From assembly GCF_900188395.1 (NCBI RefSeq), contig NZ_FZOB01000004.1, positions 78,414-142,413 on the forward strand: a stretch of 64,000 nucleotides of DNA, given 5' to 3'. Below the pieces are notes generated by a model. That model searched no databases. It was given only the letters and a program-made list of their open reading frames with translations, and was not told the DNA's origin. The translations under genes and the position numbers were made by a program. The DNA comes from Desulfurobacterium atlanticum. GTDB taxonomy: Bacteria; Aquificota; Aquificia; Desulfurobacteriales; Desulfurobacteriaceae. Below are positions 1 to 9,742 of this stretch, in pieces (position 1 is the first letter of the stretch; each line of letters begins with the position of its first letter).

Positions 1-222
1 CATTATGATGTCACACACCTTCTCCACATCTTCATCCCTTACAACAATCATAATCAGAAGCTTTGGAAGTTCATCGTAAACCATACCTTCTGCCACAAGT
101 CCTTTCTGCTTTCCCCTTCCATGAACAGGAATCTTTGTTGCTGCTGCAAAACCTGCCGCCTCAAGGGCAAACATTACGTCATTCTCTTTCTCCCTTCTGA
201 TAATAGCCTTCACCATCTTCAT
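1..222 (-). CDS. PII-family nitrogen regulator, NifI1-like (partial, 3' end cut)
   Basis: This is the first 74 codons of a PII signalling protein; the C-terminus lies beyond the left edge. The reading frame begins MKMVKAIIRREK and contains GRGKQKG, the T-loop region typical of nif-associated PII proteins (NifI1 type). The ATG at 220-222 has a GGAGGT ribosome site seven bases upstream. NifI proteins in archaea and some anaerobic bacteria bind 2-oxoglutarate and switch nitrogenase off after ammonium addition. Lying last in the nif operon, this one could do the same. A general GlnB/GlnK cannot be excluded because the rest of the gene is missing. Confidence 0.8.
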   Translation of the reverse strand, partial: MKMVKAIIRREKENDVMFALEAAGFAAATKIPVHGRGKQKGLVAEGMVYDELPKLLIMIVVRDEDVEKVCDIIM

Positions 223-248
223 CCTCTTTACCTCCTCATCTTTATTTG

Positions 249-629
249 TCAAAGTGTGTTAAGCTCTTCTTCCTCAAGAATTTTCTTTATCATCGGCGGG
301 GGATTTGTCCTGAGATGTTCAATCAGTTCCTCAAGCATCTCCCCTATCTCCCTTTCATGCCTCATCCAGACGGTAAAAATACCTCTGTTTAAAAGCCTCG
401 CTTTTGAGGTTCTTGGAATGTGAGAACAGAAAACCATCTTGCAATCTGAAATCGCATCTATCCTTACATCTATCTCGTCAGAATCAAGCACAACTTTCAC
501 CTGTTCAGGCTCCCTAACCTCAACAAATTTCACTCCTTTAAGGGTTATATCGTAAATCATGAAATACTTTGATTTATTAAAATTTCCATCAACAAACTCC
601 ATCGTTTTGGTGCAAAGAGCTATCCTCAT
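249..629 (-). CDS. nifX: NifX-like FeMo-cofactor carrier/biosynthesis protein
   Basis: A 126-residue protein of the dinitrogenase iron-molybdenum cofactor family. NifX proteins bind FeMo-co or its precursors while they pass from NifB to NifEN to apo-nitrogenase. The features seen are an N-terminal beta strand (MRIALCTK), a central hydrophobic DAISDCKMVF strand, and a C-terminal NPPPMIKK stretch that matches the NPPPWLRK end common in NifX. Its start overlaps the nifN stop by four bases (ATGA), so the genes are translationally coupled. The family is short and several paralogues look alike, so the subfamily is less certain than the family. Confidence 0.8.
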   Translation of the reverse strand: MRIALCTKTMEFVDGNFNKSKYFMIYDITLKGVKFVEVREPEQVKVVLDSDEIDVRIDAISDCKMVFCSHIPRTSKARLLNRGIFTVWMRHEREIGEMLEELIEHLRTNPPPMIKKILEEEELNTL

Positions 630-1957
630 GGCCTCCCCCCTTTAACAACAAAAGGTTTTTCTATGTAGCGAGAAAGCATTTCGTTTGAAATTTCAAAAAG
701 AAAATCGGTAATACCCCGATAACAAACTTTTCTTTTTTGCGAATACCCAACTCTGTCGTAAACAGGAAAATCAACCCTTATAAGAGGAATTCCTGACTTC
801 TCCTCAACAAGATGAAGATGGCTGGAACCAAAAATTATGTGAGGATTTTCCTCCATACATAGATTTTCAAAATCTTCCATATCTCCAACAACGACCTTAT
901 CAGCCGGCACTTCTGAAAGCTCATCTCCATACTCTGAAGAAACTGCAGCTACAACTTTACCTCCCACAGAGTGTAAGAAATCGGAAATCTGATAAACAAC
1001 TTCTGGAATACCTGCAACGCCGAACCTTTTACAGTTAAGATAAAAATGGGTATCTGCAAGAGCATCCTGCATAATCTCCCTGTCCCGTTTTATAGTTTCA
1101 GGAATAAATCCTTTTATGAGATAAAGAAGCTCTGCAAGTCTATCCACCTCTCTGAAATTTGAAAGGGAGGGAAAATGCTCAAAAGGAATCCCACATTTTT
1201 CTTTTAAAAGTTTTGCTGAAGTGATTGTGGAAGTTCCAACAGCTATTGTAAGAAAAGCACTACCAGCCCTTTCAAGCTCTTTTAGAGAAACTCCACCGAT
1301 AGTATAGGGATAGTAAATGCCCTGATACATCTTTCCTATCAAGGAATCTGCTAAATCCGGTATCACAATAACATCAAAACCAAAAGATGAGATAAATCTC
1401 TTTATCTCATCAATATCTCCCGGTGTTAAGGAAGCACCACAAAGCAGTGTTATAAGATTTGGATCTTTCCTTTCAACGGGTTTAACAAAGTTATCTATTA
1501 TGGCGTAAAGAGCTTTCTCAAATCCAAACTGAAGGCCTCCTTCAAAATCTGGAGTTGAAATGAAAAAAACAGGGAAAGATGCAAACTCTGGATTTTCAAG
1601 TTTAAACTCTTTTAATGAAGCTTCTACATCATCGCCGCGGCACTCAACCATTCCGGAAGTTAAAACAGCAATTATTTCAGGAACGGGATTACTATTCAAA
1701 AGATTCTTGATAGAAGCTTTCACAGTATCTGTTCCAAACACAACTTCAGTTTCCTGAAGGGCTGTATTTGTTATGGGAACAGGCTCTTTAAAGTGCTCTA
1801 TCAGTATGGTTTTAGGATACGCAGAGCACCCTTGCGCTCCGTGAACAACAACCATAACGCCTTTAAGTCCGTAACAGCAGATAGCAGCACCTATGGAAGG
1901 GCTCTTTTTAAGAGAATTGACACTAACAGGTTTATCACTAAAAACCACCTCTGCCAT
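626..1957 (-). CDS. nifN: Nitrogenase FeMo-cofactor scaffold protein NifN
   Basis: About 443 residues, beta-type subunit of the NifEN scaffold on which the NifB cofactor is matured to FeMo-co. It has the oxidoreductase/nitrogenase component 1 fold signature: a Cys near the N-terminus (AAICCYGLKG), HGAQGCSAYP, and a third Cys region (GMVECRGDD). The ATG at 1955-1957 is preferred over one nine codons upstream because it follows a GGGGAGAG ribosome site and overlaps the preceding stop as TGATG. It lies between two NifX-like genes, the usual nifE-N-X neighbourhood. Confidence 0.92.
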   Translation of the reverse strand: MAEVVFSDKPVSVNSLKKSPSIGAAICCYGLKGVMVVVHGAQGCSAYPKTILIEHFKEPVPITNTALQETEVVFGTDTVKASIKNLLNSNPVPEIIAVLTSGMVECRGDDVEASLKEFKLENPEFASFPVFFISTPDFEGGLQFGFEKALYAIIDNFVKPVERKDPNLITLLCGASLTPGDIDEIKRFISSFGFDVIVIPDLADSLIGKMYQGIYYPYTIGGVSLKELERAGSAFLTIAVGTSTITSAKLLKEKCGIPFEHFPSLSNFREVDRLAELLYLIKGFIPETIKRDREIMQDALADTHFYLNCKRFGVAGIPEVVYQISDFLHSVGGKVVAAVSSEYGDELSEVPADKVVVGDMEDFENLCMEENPHIIFGSSHLHLVEEKSGIPLIRVDFPVYDRVGYSQKRKVCYRGITDFLFEISNEMLSRYIEKPFVVKGGRP

Positions 1958-2343
1958 CACTTCTCTCCCCAGACAGATATACACTCAGAAGTTCCGCAAT
2001 CGTGCGGTTCTGCCTCTTTCAGTTCTCCGTTCATAAACTTTTCAAGGGCTTCCCCTACTGTTTGAACTCCTTTAACCTCATAAGGAGTAATTCCAAGGGA
2101 CTTCATATAGTTAAATCCTGCAGTGGCAACATGATCAACAAGAACAGCATTAACCCCCTCTTTTGCAAGATGTTCTATCCTTTCCCTTCCTTTTACTTTT
2201 TCAACTTCACAGGGAGAGTAAAATATGACTGTAACTTTTCTTTTCTCCTGTGTATCAAAAATCAGATAACACGGTGCAAGCCCAAACTTATCAAAAAACT
2301 GCGACTTAAGGGTTTCCCATTTTGAAGGAACTGCCACCTTCAT
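1957..2343 (-). CDS. NifX/NafY-like dinitrogenase iron-molybdenum cofactor protein
   Basis: A 128-residue protein with the dinitrogenase iron-molybdenum cofactor binding fold: N-terminal MKVAVPSKWE strand, VNAVLVDHVATAGF central segment, and QTVGEALEKFMNGEL helix. The tail carries a His and two Cys (HDCGTSEC) that could bind metal, which ordinary NifX lacks. It sits between nifE and nifN, overlapping both by a few bases with a good GGAGGTG ribosome site. It probably chaperones cofactor between NifB and NifEN. Which named subfamily it belongs to (NifX, NafY, NifY) cannot be settled by eye. Confidence 0.75.
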   Translation of the reverse strand: MKVAVPSKWETLKSQFFDKFGLAPCYLIFDTQEKRKVTVIFYSPCEVEKVKGRERIEHLAKEGVNAVLVDHVATAGFNYMKSLGITPYEVKGVQTVGEALEKFMNGELKEAEPHDCGTSECISVWGEK

Positions 2344-3653
2344 CTTTCACCTCCGTTTAAATAGAAAGGTTTCTCTTTTAGATACCTCCACACAGGAGAC
2401 GTTATTGTTATCTCAAGCTGCCTTCCAAACTCTATAAGTCCATCATAACCGGCGTAAGCGTAAAACCGCTCCTGGTTTATATGGAGGTAGGGGATTTTTG
2501 ATTTAAGTGAGGGGTACATATTTCTACCGCCTGCTATAAGAACATCCGCTCCAAACTCAAAGCACAATTCATGCAGTTTTCTCGCACCTATCTGGCCAAC
2601 AAGTCTTTCCTTTCCTATAAGCTTTTTTATCTTTTCCCTCTCTTCTGCAGTGCTTTTTCTCCCGCTGCTTAAAACAACCTCAATACCAAAATCCCTTAAA
2701 AGCTCTATTCCTGACCAGCTTTTGTGTCCCCCTGTATAAAGAACAGCTCTTTTTCCTTTTAAAACAGTCTTTAATCTTTCAAACTCCGGTTTTATCCTTT
2801 CGTTTTCCTCTTCAATAACTTTTTCAACCTTTTCCGATAATTTTTCACTTTTAAAAGCTTTTGCTATTTTTCTTAGTGAGTTTTCTATAGGTGTTTTTCC
2901 GTAAAATGAAACCTGAACGAAGGGAATTCCGTATCTTTCTTCCATATATTCTGCAAGGTTAATCATCGCCTGAGAACAGAAAACAACATTCAATTTTGCC
3001 CTGTGAGCGGTTGCAATCTCATCCATTCTCCCATCACCTGTAATGGTTGAAAGCACCCTTATCCCGCACTTTTTAAACAGCGGAAGAATATTAAAAAGGT
3101 CACCGGCTACGTTAAATTCTCCTATCAGGTTAATATCAAAGGGAGTTGTATAGTCTGGCTCCTTCTTTCCTATCACATAATCAAAAAGAACTTTTGCTGC
3201 AATTCTTGTGCCTAAATTTTTTGCACCTATAAAGCCTGGAGAATCAACGGGAATAACCGGTATTCCAAGTTCTTTTGATTTTCTATTACATAAATCAAAA
3301 ATGTTCTCCCCTGTCATTGCGGGAATACAGGTGTTATAAACAAAAATACCTTTCGGTTTATAGTTTTTAAAAATGTATTCAATCCCCCTTTCAAGCTTTT
3401 CAAGGCTACCAAAAACTATCTCTTCATTTGTAAGATCAGTTGAAAAAGCATTTATATAAAGGTCACTGCCTGAACTTTTTGATTTTCTTCCCTCAAAACC
3501 GTTTACCGCACACCCTATAGCTCCATGGAAAAGGTGAGCCGCATCTGTTATTGGAACAAGCGTTATCTTCGCTCCGTCAAAAGCACACCCACCAGCGGCC
3601 TTTCCAGGAACAGGTTTTTTTGAAAGAACTTTCATTCCTACCTTTTCTCTCAT
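2340..3653 (-). CDS. nifE: Nitrogenase FeMo-cofactor scaffold protein NifE
   Basis: About 437 residues, alpha-type subunit of NifEN. The diagnostic GGCAFDGA motif and PITDAAHLFHGAIGC are present near the N-terminus, followed by YNTCIPAMTGENI with a third Cys. These Cys ligate the scaffold Fe-S cluster. An upstream GTG would add four residues, but the ATG at 3651-3653 has a better spaced GGGG ribosome site. It lies directly downstream of nifK after a short gap that contains a stem-loop. With NifN it builds the scaffold that accepts NifB-co, molybdenum and homocitrate. Confidence 0.94.
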   Translation of the reverse strand: MREKVGMKVLSKKPVPGKAAGGCAFDGAKITLVPITDAAHLFHGAIGCAVNGFEGRKSKSSGSDLYINAFSTDLTNEEIVFGSLEKLERGIEYIFKNYKPKGIFVYNTCIPAMTGENIFDLCNRKSKELGIPVIPVDSPGFIGAKNLGTRIAAKVLFDYVIGKKEPDYTTPFDINLIGEFNVAGDLFNILPLFKKCGIRVLSTITGDGRMDEIATAHRAKLNVVFCSQAMINLAEYMEERYGIPFVQVSFYGKTPIENSLRKIAKAFKSEKLSEKVEKVIEEENERIKPEFERLKTVLKGKRAVLYTGGHKSWSGIELLRDFGIEVVLSSGRKSTAEEREKIKKLIGKERLVGQIGARKLHELCFEFGADVLIAGGRNMYPSLKSKIPYLHINQERFYAYAGYDGLIEFGRQLEITITSPVWRYLKEKPFYLNGGER

Positions 3654-3683
3654 CTTTATCCCCACTTAAGCATTAAAGAGATA

Positions 3684-3699
3684 AGGGGCAAAAGCCCCC
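3684..3699 (-). other. Stem-loop between nifK and nifE
   Basis: GGGGC and GCCCC arms of five bases enclose an AAAA loop in the 36-base gap after nifK. No T-run follows, so it is more likely an mRNA-stabilising or processing element than a terminator, which fits nifE continuing in the same operon. Confidence 0.5.
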
Positions 3700-3702
3700 G
3701 AA

Positions 3703-5244
3703 TTATCTAAGTTTGTCAAAATTCACTTCAGGACAGATTCTGTCAAAATGGTCAAGAAGGGCATTGCCTATGAAAGTCACAAGATTGATGACCCCCTCAT
3801 ACCCCATTATCGGATAGCGGTGAAGATTGAATCTGTCCATTATAGGAAGCCCTATTCTTACAAGGGGAAGGTCAAACTCCCGTGCATAATACTTAAGATC
3901 ACACGGCCCTATGAGAATATCCGGCTTCTCCTCATACATGAGAGAACGAAGTTGCCACAAATCCATTCCTGCATAAGCCTTACATCCTTTTCCAAATTCG
4001 GAGGAATCAAGAAGCGCCTGCATCTCTTTCTGCCACTTTTTGGTTCCGTTTGTGGAAACCACATAGTAAGGTTTAGCACCCATCTCAAGCAAGAACTTTG
4101 AAACACCGTAAACTATATCAGGGTCTCCAACCACAGCAGCTTTAACTCCGTGAAATCTCTGATAAGCATCTGTCATAGCATCAAGAGCTATTCCTCTCAT
4201 CTCTTCTATTTCTGGCGGAATCTCCTTCCCTGTCATCTCAGAAACAGTCATAATAAACTTATCTGTAAACTCAACTCCTATAGGCATCTCCATAGCCTGT
4301 AAAGGTTGCTTCCACTTGTTCTTTATAAGCTTTGCGGTTTTCTTAAGGGAAAATTTCCCGATAATCACTGAACCCTTATTGTTAACAGCGTTTTTTACCT
4401 CTTCAAGAGGAGTTCCACCAGGATACATCTCAAACTTACCGAGGGGATAATCAAACGTCCTTGACCAGTCCGGAACAAACGTATAATCAACCCCCATTGT
4501 GTTAAGGAGCTTTTTAACTTCCTTTATATTGGCAGTGTAAGGGTCAAATCCTGGAATCACATTTATCTTTTCGGTTTTTTCCTCTTTCGGTTCGGCAAGC
4601 TGCTCAAGGATAGCCCTTACCATACTGTCGTAACCTTCAACATGGGAACCAACAAAAGATGGAGTGTTTGCATAAGTGATGGGAAAATCTTCAGGAATGG
4701 AACCTTTCTGTTTTGCTCTGTTTATAAAAGCCTTAAGATCATCTCCGATAACCTCCGCCATACAGCTTGTAAAAACGGCTATATGCTTTGGTTTATAAAG
4801 AGTGTAAGCGTTCTGCAATCCCTCAACTATGTTTGAAAGCCCGCCAAATACCGCCGCATCCTCGGTCATAGAGGAAGCAGCTTCCATAACAGGTTCTCTG
4901 AAATGCCTTGTAAACTCAAAACGGAAGTAGGAAGCGCACCCTTGCGAACCGTGACAGTAAGGAAGTGTTCCTTCTATACCAAGAGCAGCAAGAAGGGCAC
5001 CAAGAGGCTGGCACGCCATTTCAGGGTCTATTTTTATCGCTTCCCTTGAAAGGTTTTTCTCCTTATACTCTTTACTTTTTGTGTATTCCCACACCTCTTC
5101 AAGTGAACTAAATCTTTCAGGCAGTTCCCACCACGGCTTATCTCCAAGCTCTTCCATAGTAGTGTTATACGACCACATATCGTATATGGAAATCTCCTCA
5201 GGGACACTGTATGAATCAATACCATTTCTCTTTTTTTCAGCCAT
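3703..5244 (-). CDS. nifK: Nitrogenase molybdenum-iron protein beta subunit NifK
   Basis: A 513-residue beta subunit of dinitrogenase. P-cluster ligand regions are clear: MACQPLGALLAALG, YCHGSQGCASYFR and TSCMAEVIGDDL. The C-terminal half has DWSRTFDYPLGKF, which is typical of NifK. The start at 5242-5244 follows GGAGGT by six bases. An ATG nine codons upstream would place the start inside nifD and has no better site. NifK pairs with NifD in the heterotetramer and shares the P-cluster at the subunit interface. It follows nifD with a gap of two bases. Confidence 0.96.
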   Translation of the reverse strand: MAEKKRNGIDSYSVPEEISIYDMWSYNTTMEELGDKPWWELPERFSSLEEVWEYTKSKEYKEKNLSREAIKIDPEMACQPLGALLAALGIEGTLPYCHGSQGCASYFRFEFTRHFREPVMEAASSMTEDAAVFGGLSNIVEGLQNAYTLYKPKHIAVFTSCMAEVIGDDLKAFINRAKQKGSIPEDFPITYANTPSFVGSHVEGYDSMVRAILEQLAEPKEEKTEKINVIPGFDPYTANIKEVKKLLNTMGVDYTFVPDWSRTFDYPLGKFEMYPGGTPLEEVKNAVNNKGSVIIGKFSLKKTAKLIKNKWKQPLQAMEMPIGVEFTDKFIMTVSEMTGKEIPPEIEEMRGIALDAMTDAYQRFHGVKAAVVGDPDIVYGVSKFLLEMGAKPYYVVSTNGTKKWQKEMQALLDSSEFGKGCKAYAGMDLWQLRSLMYEEKPDILIGPCDLKYYAREFDLPLVRIGLPIMDRFNLHRYPIMGYEGVINLVTFIGNALLDHFDRICPEVNFDKLR

Positions 5245-5246
5245 CT

Positions 5247-6719
5247 CTACACCTCCATCTCTTTCTTCCATGGTGCTTTCACATACTTCCAGGGAGCACC
5301 GTTAACAGCCATATCCATATCCCTCGCAAGCCTTAAAAATCCAAGAATTCCGTGGTAAGGTCCCGAGTAATCCCAAGAGTGCATCTGACGGAACGGAATC
5401 CCCATCTTCTGGAACACATACTTTTCTTTTACACCAGAACCGATAAGGTCAGGTTTTAAAGCCTCAACAAATCTATCAAGCTCATATTGGGTCACATCAT
5501 CATAGATAAGAGCACCCTCTCCAAGTTTCGGATAGGTTTTCTCATAATCATCATCGTGAGCAAACTCATAACCTGTTCCGATAACAACCATACCAAGGTC
5601 TTTTTCAAGAGCTTCGGCAACGTGCCTTGGACGAAGCCCTCCCACATAAAGCATCACTTTTTTTCCTTCAAGACGCGGTCTATACTCTGCTTTAACCTTT
5701 TCAACAAACGGAGTCCATTTTTCTATAAACTTTTCAACATTCTCCTTAATTTTGTCATCAAAGAAATTTGCTATATCTCTTAAACTCTCAAAAGTATCTG
5801 TCGCTCCTATAAAGTTTGATTCGTAATAGGGTATTCCGTACTTCTTCTCCATACTTTTTGCAAAATACTGGGTTGACCTTGCACAGTGAACAATAGTCAA
5901 CTTGGCATACTTTGCCTTAGGCCAATCCCAAACATTTGGATCGGTAGGAAAACGGGCAACGACCCTGAGTCCTATAGCCTTAAATATCTTTAAAACCTCC
6001 CAGCCATCACCACCGATGTTGTAATCACCTATATAGACAACATCGTAAGGACCCGGCTCCCAGTCAGGGTCTAAATCTTTTGGTTCATATCTTTCAACTA
6101 TCCAGTCCCTCCACATATCGTTTGCTATATGGTGACCGAGAGACTGAGATACTCCTCTGAATCCTTCACAGTTATAAGGAACTATCCACTTCCCGGTCTC
6201 TTTCTCTTTTTTCCTTGCAACACTTCCTATATCATCACCGATAAGACCTACAGGACATTCTGAAAGAACACTTGCTCCCTGAGCAAGAGGAAACATCTCA
6301 AAAAGCTCATCAAGAGCTTTATCAAGTTTTTTATCCCCGCCGTAAACAACATCCCTCTCCTGATAGAATGTTGTGAAATGAAACGTTACAAAGTTATTAA
6401 GTCCTCTTTTCCCTGTAGCGTAGTTCCTTCTGGTTGACCAGGAGTAGTGACCGCATCCAACAGGTCCGTGAGAAATAGGTATCATCCCTTTAATCTGACC
6501 TACAAGAACACCCTTACAACCTGCGTAAGTACATCCTCTTGAAGAGATAACACCTGGACGGCACTTTACATTTGATATAACTTTATTCTTACCTGACGGG
6601 TCGTTAACAGCTAAGTGCTTTGCTCTTTCTTTTCGTGCTTTTTCTGGATATGCACTTAAAGTATCTTCAATAAGCTTTGCGGCAAAGGTAGGGTCAAGAA
6701 CCTGCCTCTTCTCCATCAT
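5247..6719 (-). CDS. nifD: Nitrogenase molybdenum-iron protein alpha subunit NifD
   Basis: A 490-residue alpha subunit holding the FeMo-cofactor. P-cluster Cys are at about residues 63 (RGCTYAGC), 89 (HGPVGCGHYSW) and 155 (SECPVGLIGDD). The cofactor ligands are Cys at about 279 (IVHCARSTQ) and His at about 447 (RQMHSWDYSG). The substrate-channel His is in GVSQSLGHHIAND. All catalytic positions needed for a Mo-type enzyme are present, and there is no VnfG/AnfG gene nearby, so this is a molybdenum nitrogenase. Tandem ATGs make the start ambiguous by one codon. The gene is separated from nifH by a strong stem-loop. Confidence 0.97.
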   Translation of the reverse strand: MMEKRQVLDPTFAAKLIEDTLSAYPEKARKERAKHLAVNDPSGKNKVISNVKCRPGVISSRGCTYAGCKGVLVGQIKGMIPISHGPVGCGHYSWSTRRNYATGKRGLNNFVTFHFTTFYQERDVVYGGDKKLDKALDELFEMFPLAQGASVLSECPVGLIGDDIGSVARKKEKETGKWIVPYNCEGFRGVSQSLGHHIANDMWRDWIVERYEPKDLDPDWEPGPYDVVYIGDYNIGGDGWEVLKIFKAIGLRVVARFPTDPNVWDWPKAKYAKLTIVHCARSTQYFAKSMEKKYGIPYYESNFIGATDTFESLRDIANFFDDKIKENVEKFIEKWTPFVEKVKAEYRPRLEGKKVMLYVGGLRPRHVAEALEKDLGMVVIGTGYEFAHDDDYEKTYPKLGEGALIYDDVTQYELDRFVEALKPDLIGSGVKEKYVFQKMGIPFRQMHSWDYSGPYHGILGFLRLARDMDMAVNGAPWKYVKAPWKKEMEV

Positions 6720-6741
6720 TTACCTCCTCATCTTTATCAAG

Positions 6742-6765
6742 GGGGGTAGCCCAAGGGCTACTCCC
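6742..6765 (-). other. Stem-loop in nifH-nifD intergenic region
   Basis: Seven-base arms GTAGCCC/GGGCTAC around a two-base loop are extended by three more G-C pairs after a mismatch. There is no U-run on the nif-coding side. Such hairpins after nifH are known to protect the nifH 3' end, raising NifH over NifDK from one operon. I infer the same role here. Confidence 0.6.
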
Positions 6766-6768
6766 TGC

Positions 6769-7674
<906 letters not shown>

Positions 7675-7702
7675 TCAAATTTGTTTTCCTGTTTTTCTAA
7701 GT

Positions 7703-7718
7703 AGCAAACAGGATGCCA
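7703..7718 (-). promoter_or_regulatory. Sigma-54 (-24/-12) promoter of nifH operon
   Basis: On the minus strand the sequence reads TGGCAT-N5-TTGCT, a near-consensus RpoN element with GG and GC exactly spaced. Transcription would start about 12 bases downstream, leaving a leader of roughly 30 bases that contains the nifH ribosome site. Confidence 0.9.
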
Positions 7719-7757
7719 AATCTGGAAGGATTGAAAATCAAAGGAAATTAAAAGTTT

Positions 7758-7826
7758 TGTCTAACAAAAGACAAAATTTTGTAACATTTCTTACAATTTG
7801 AAAGAAACTCTGTAATATCCGCAACA
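7758..7826. promoter_or_regulatory. Three NifA upstream activator sites
   Basis: Three TGT-N10-ACA motifs are present at 7758-7773, 7780-7795 and 7811-7826. Each is embedded in a longer palindrome (for example TTTTGTCT facing AGACAAAA). Centres are 22 and 31 bases apart, close to two and three helical turns, so bound activators would lie on about one face. They sit roughly 50-105 bases upstream of the -24 element, the normal NifA distance. The surrounding stretch 7663-8012 holds no gene. Confidence 0.88.
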
Positions 7827-8012
7827 GAAGACAAAGTTGACTTCACAATAAATTGAAAGTTCCCCATAGTTTAGAAAATCAGAACAAGCAGAGTCCAGAT
7901 AATTTCAAGTTTTTGGAAACAGTATCTAACTGTTAAAAAACTTTTATATCAGCAGGTTTTTTAAAGGTTTTCCAAAATGAGAAATTGACTTTAAAAACAT
8001 TTCAGGAAATTT

Positions 8013-9071
8013 TTATGCAAAACCGTTATTCCCTTGCGTGAAAAAAATTATCTCCTTAGTAATTACGCCAAACCTATACTTCCCTCCCACCTTGAAAGCA
8101 TTTCTCTCAAATGCCCTTCTTGAAAATGTAGCATTAAAAATAACCCCTCCAGGCGTTTCAATAAGACAATCAACACTTACCCCCTTAACAATCACTCTTT
8201 TTATAAAAGCCTCAAAAGTATTCCCTTCACACATTCTTCCAGGACAAAAAGCATAAGACGGTATGGCAATCTCAATCTCCTCGGTAAATATCGGTTTATC
8301 AAGACCAATTCTTATATCTTTTAACTCCAAAACTGCCTTGCCATCGGAACTTTTAATAATCTTTGCCTTAAAAATATTCTTGATTCCCAAAATAGAGGCT
8401 ACTTCCTTAGAAATCGGCAATTTCAGAACACTATGAACTGGTCCTTTTTGTAAAACTTTCCCATTTTGATAAACAATTATACGGTCGGAAAGTGCTAAAA
8501 CCTCATCAATATCATGGGAAACAAGAACAATGGGAATTGAAAAAATCTCTTTTACCTTTAAAATCTCCTCATAGAGAGCCTCTTTAAGATTTCTATCAAG
8601 GGCTGAAAAAGGCTCATCAAGAAGCAGAATTTCAGGTTCATAAACAAGCGCCCGCGCAAGAGCAACTCTCTGTTTCTGACCACCTGAAAGAGTATCCGGT
8701 TTCCTATCTTCAAGACCATCAAGGTGAAAAAGCTTTATAAGTTTCTCAACTTTTCTCCTGTCCCTGTTACGCAGCGGAAAAGCTACATTCTCATAAACAG
8801 TAAGATGGGGAAAGAGTGCATAATTCTGGAACAGATAACCTACCTTTCTTTTCTGGGGAGAGAGATTAATCCCTGTTTCAGAATCAAAAAACACTTTATC
8901 GTTTACGACAATCTGCCCTTCATCCGGAGTTAAAAGACCTGCAATAATGCTTAAAGTCAAACTTTTTCCAGAACCGGAAGGAGCAAAAATCGCTGTTATA
9001 CCATCAGAAAGCTCAAAAGAAACATCTAGTGAAAAATCTTCCAGCTCCTTTTTAACGGATATAAAATTCAC
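8013..9071 (-). CDS. modC: Molybdate ABC transporter ATPase ModC
   Basis: A 352-residue ABC ATPase. It has Walker A (APSGSGKS) near residue 31, Q-loop, LSGGQKQRVALARAL signature and ILLLDEPFSALD Walker B. About 120 C-terminal residues form the regulatory/TOBE region seen in ModC. It is the last gene of nifB-modA-modB-modC and overlaps modB by four bases. It powers molybdate import for FeMo-co synthesis. Co-transcription with nifB from a NifA/sigma-54 promoter suggests uptake is raised only when nitrogenase is made. Confidence 0.9.
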   Translation of the reverse strand: MNFISVKKELEDFSLDVSFELSDGITAIFAPSGSGKSLTLSIIAGLLTPDEGQIVVNDKVFFDSETGINLSPQKRKVGYLFQNYALFPHLTVYENVAFPLRNRDRRKVEKLIKLFHLDGLEDRKPDTLSGGQKQRVALARALVYEPEILLLDEPFSALDRNLKEALYEEILKVKEIFSIPIVLVSHDIDEVLALSDRIIVYQNGKVLQKGPVHSVLKLPISKEVASILGIKNIFKAKIIKSSDGKAVLELKDIRIGLDKPIFTEEIEIAIPSYAFCPGRMCEGNTFEAFIKRVIVKGVSVDCLIETPGGVIFNATFSRRAFERNAFKVGGKYRFGVITKEIIFFTQGNNGFA

Positions 9072-9742
9072 TTCCCCTTCTCCGAAATTCTGTTAACAAG
9101 GAAAATGACTGAAATTGAAATTACAGCTGTCACAACTGTTAAAAAATTGGCCTTTCTAAACTCAGCAGAAGAGACCGCCGTATATATCTCAAGAGGAATA
9201 GTATTTGTTTTAAAGGGAATATTACCTGCTATCATAAGAGTTGCACCAAACTCTCCCATAGCCCTTGCAAAAGCAAGAATTAAACCTGAAAAAATTCCTC
9301 TTTTTGAAAGAGGAAGAACAACCTTAAAAAACGTTTCAATTCGCCCCTTGCCAAAAATGTAGGAAGCTTTTATAAAAGTTCTATCAACAGCGTCAAAAGC
9401 TGCCTTCGCACTTTTAAAAAAAAGGGGGAAGGAGGCAACAAAAGAAGCAAGAACTGCACCTTTCCAGTTAAAAATAAATGAAAGATTAAAAACTTTCTCT
9501 AAAACACTACCTAAAAAAGCGTTTCTTCCGAAAATAAGAAGCAGAATATATCCTGTAACTGTAGGAGGAAAAACAACCGGAAGCATCACAACAGAGTCTA
9601 AAAATGTTTTACCTGCAAAATTTTTTAAGGAAAATAGATACGCCAGCGGTAAACCTAAAATAAAAACAAAAATTGTTGAAACGAAAGCCACCTGAAGAGA
9701 AAGCTTTATGGAAAAAAGGGCTTCTTGATCAAGAACCATCAC
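9068..9742 (-). CDS. modB: Molybdate ABC transporter permease ModB
   Basis: A 224-residue inner-membrane permease with about five hydrophobic segments. The cytoplasmic coupling-loop signature ARAMGEFGATLMIAGNIP, characteristic of ModB, is near residue 160. It overlaps modC and modA by four bases each, giving a tightly coupled modABC set. It forms the transmembrane channel for molybdate passed on by ModA. Confidence 0.93.
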   Translation of the reverse strand: MMVLDQEALFSIKLSLQVAFVSTIFVFILGLPLAYLFSLKNFAGKTFLDSVVMLPVVFPPTVTGYILLLIFGRNAFLGSVLEKVFNLSFIFNWKGAVLASFVASFPLFFKSAKAAFDAVDRTFIKASYIFGKGRIETFFKVVLPLSKRGIFSGLILAFARAMGEFGATLMIAGNIPFKTNTIPLEIYTAVSSAEFRKANFLTVVTAVISISVIFLVNRISEKGK

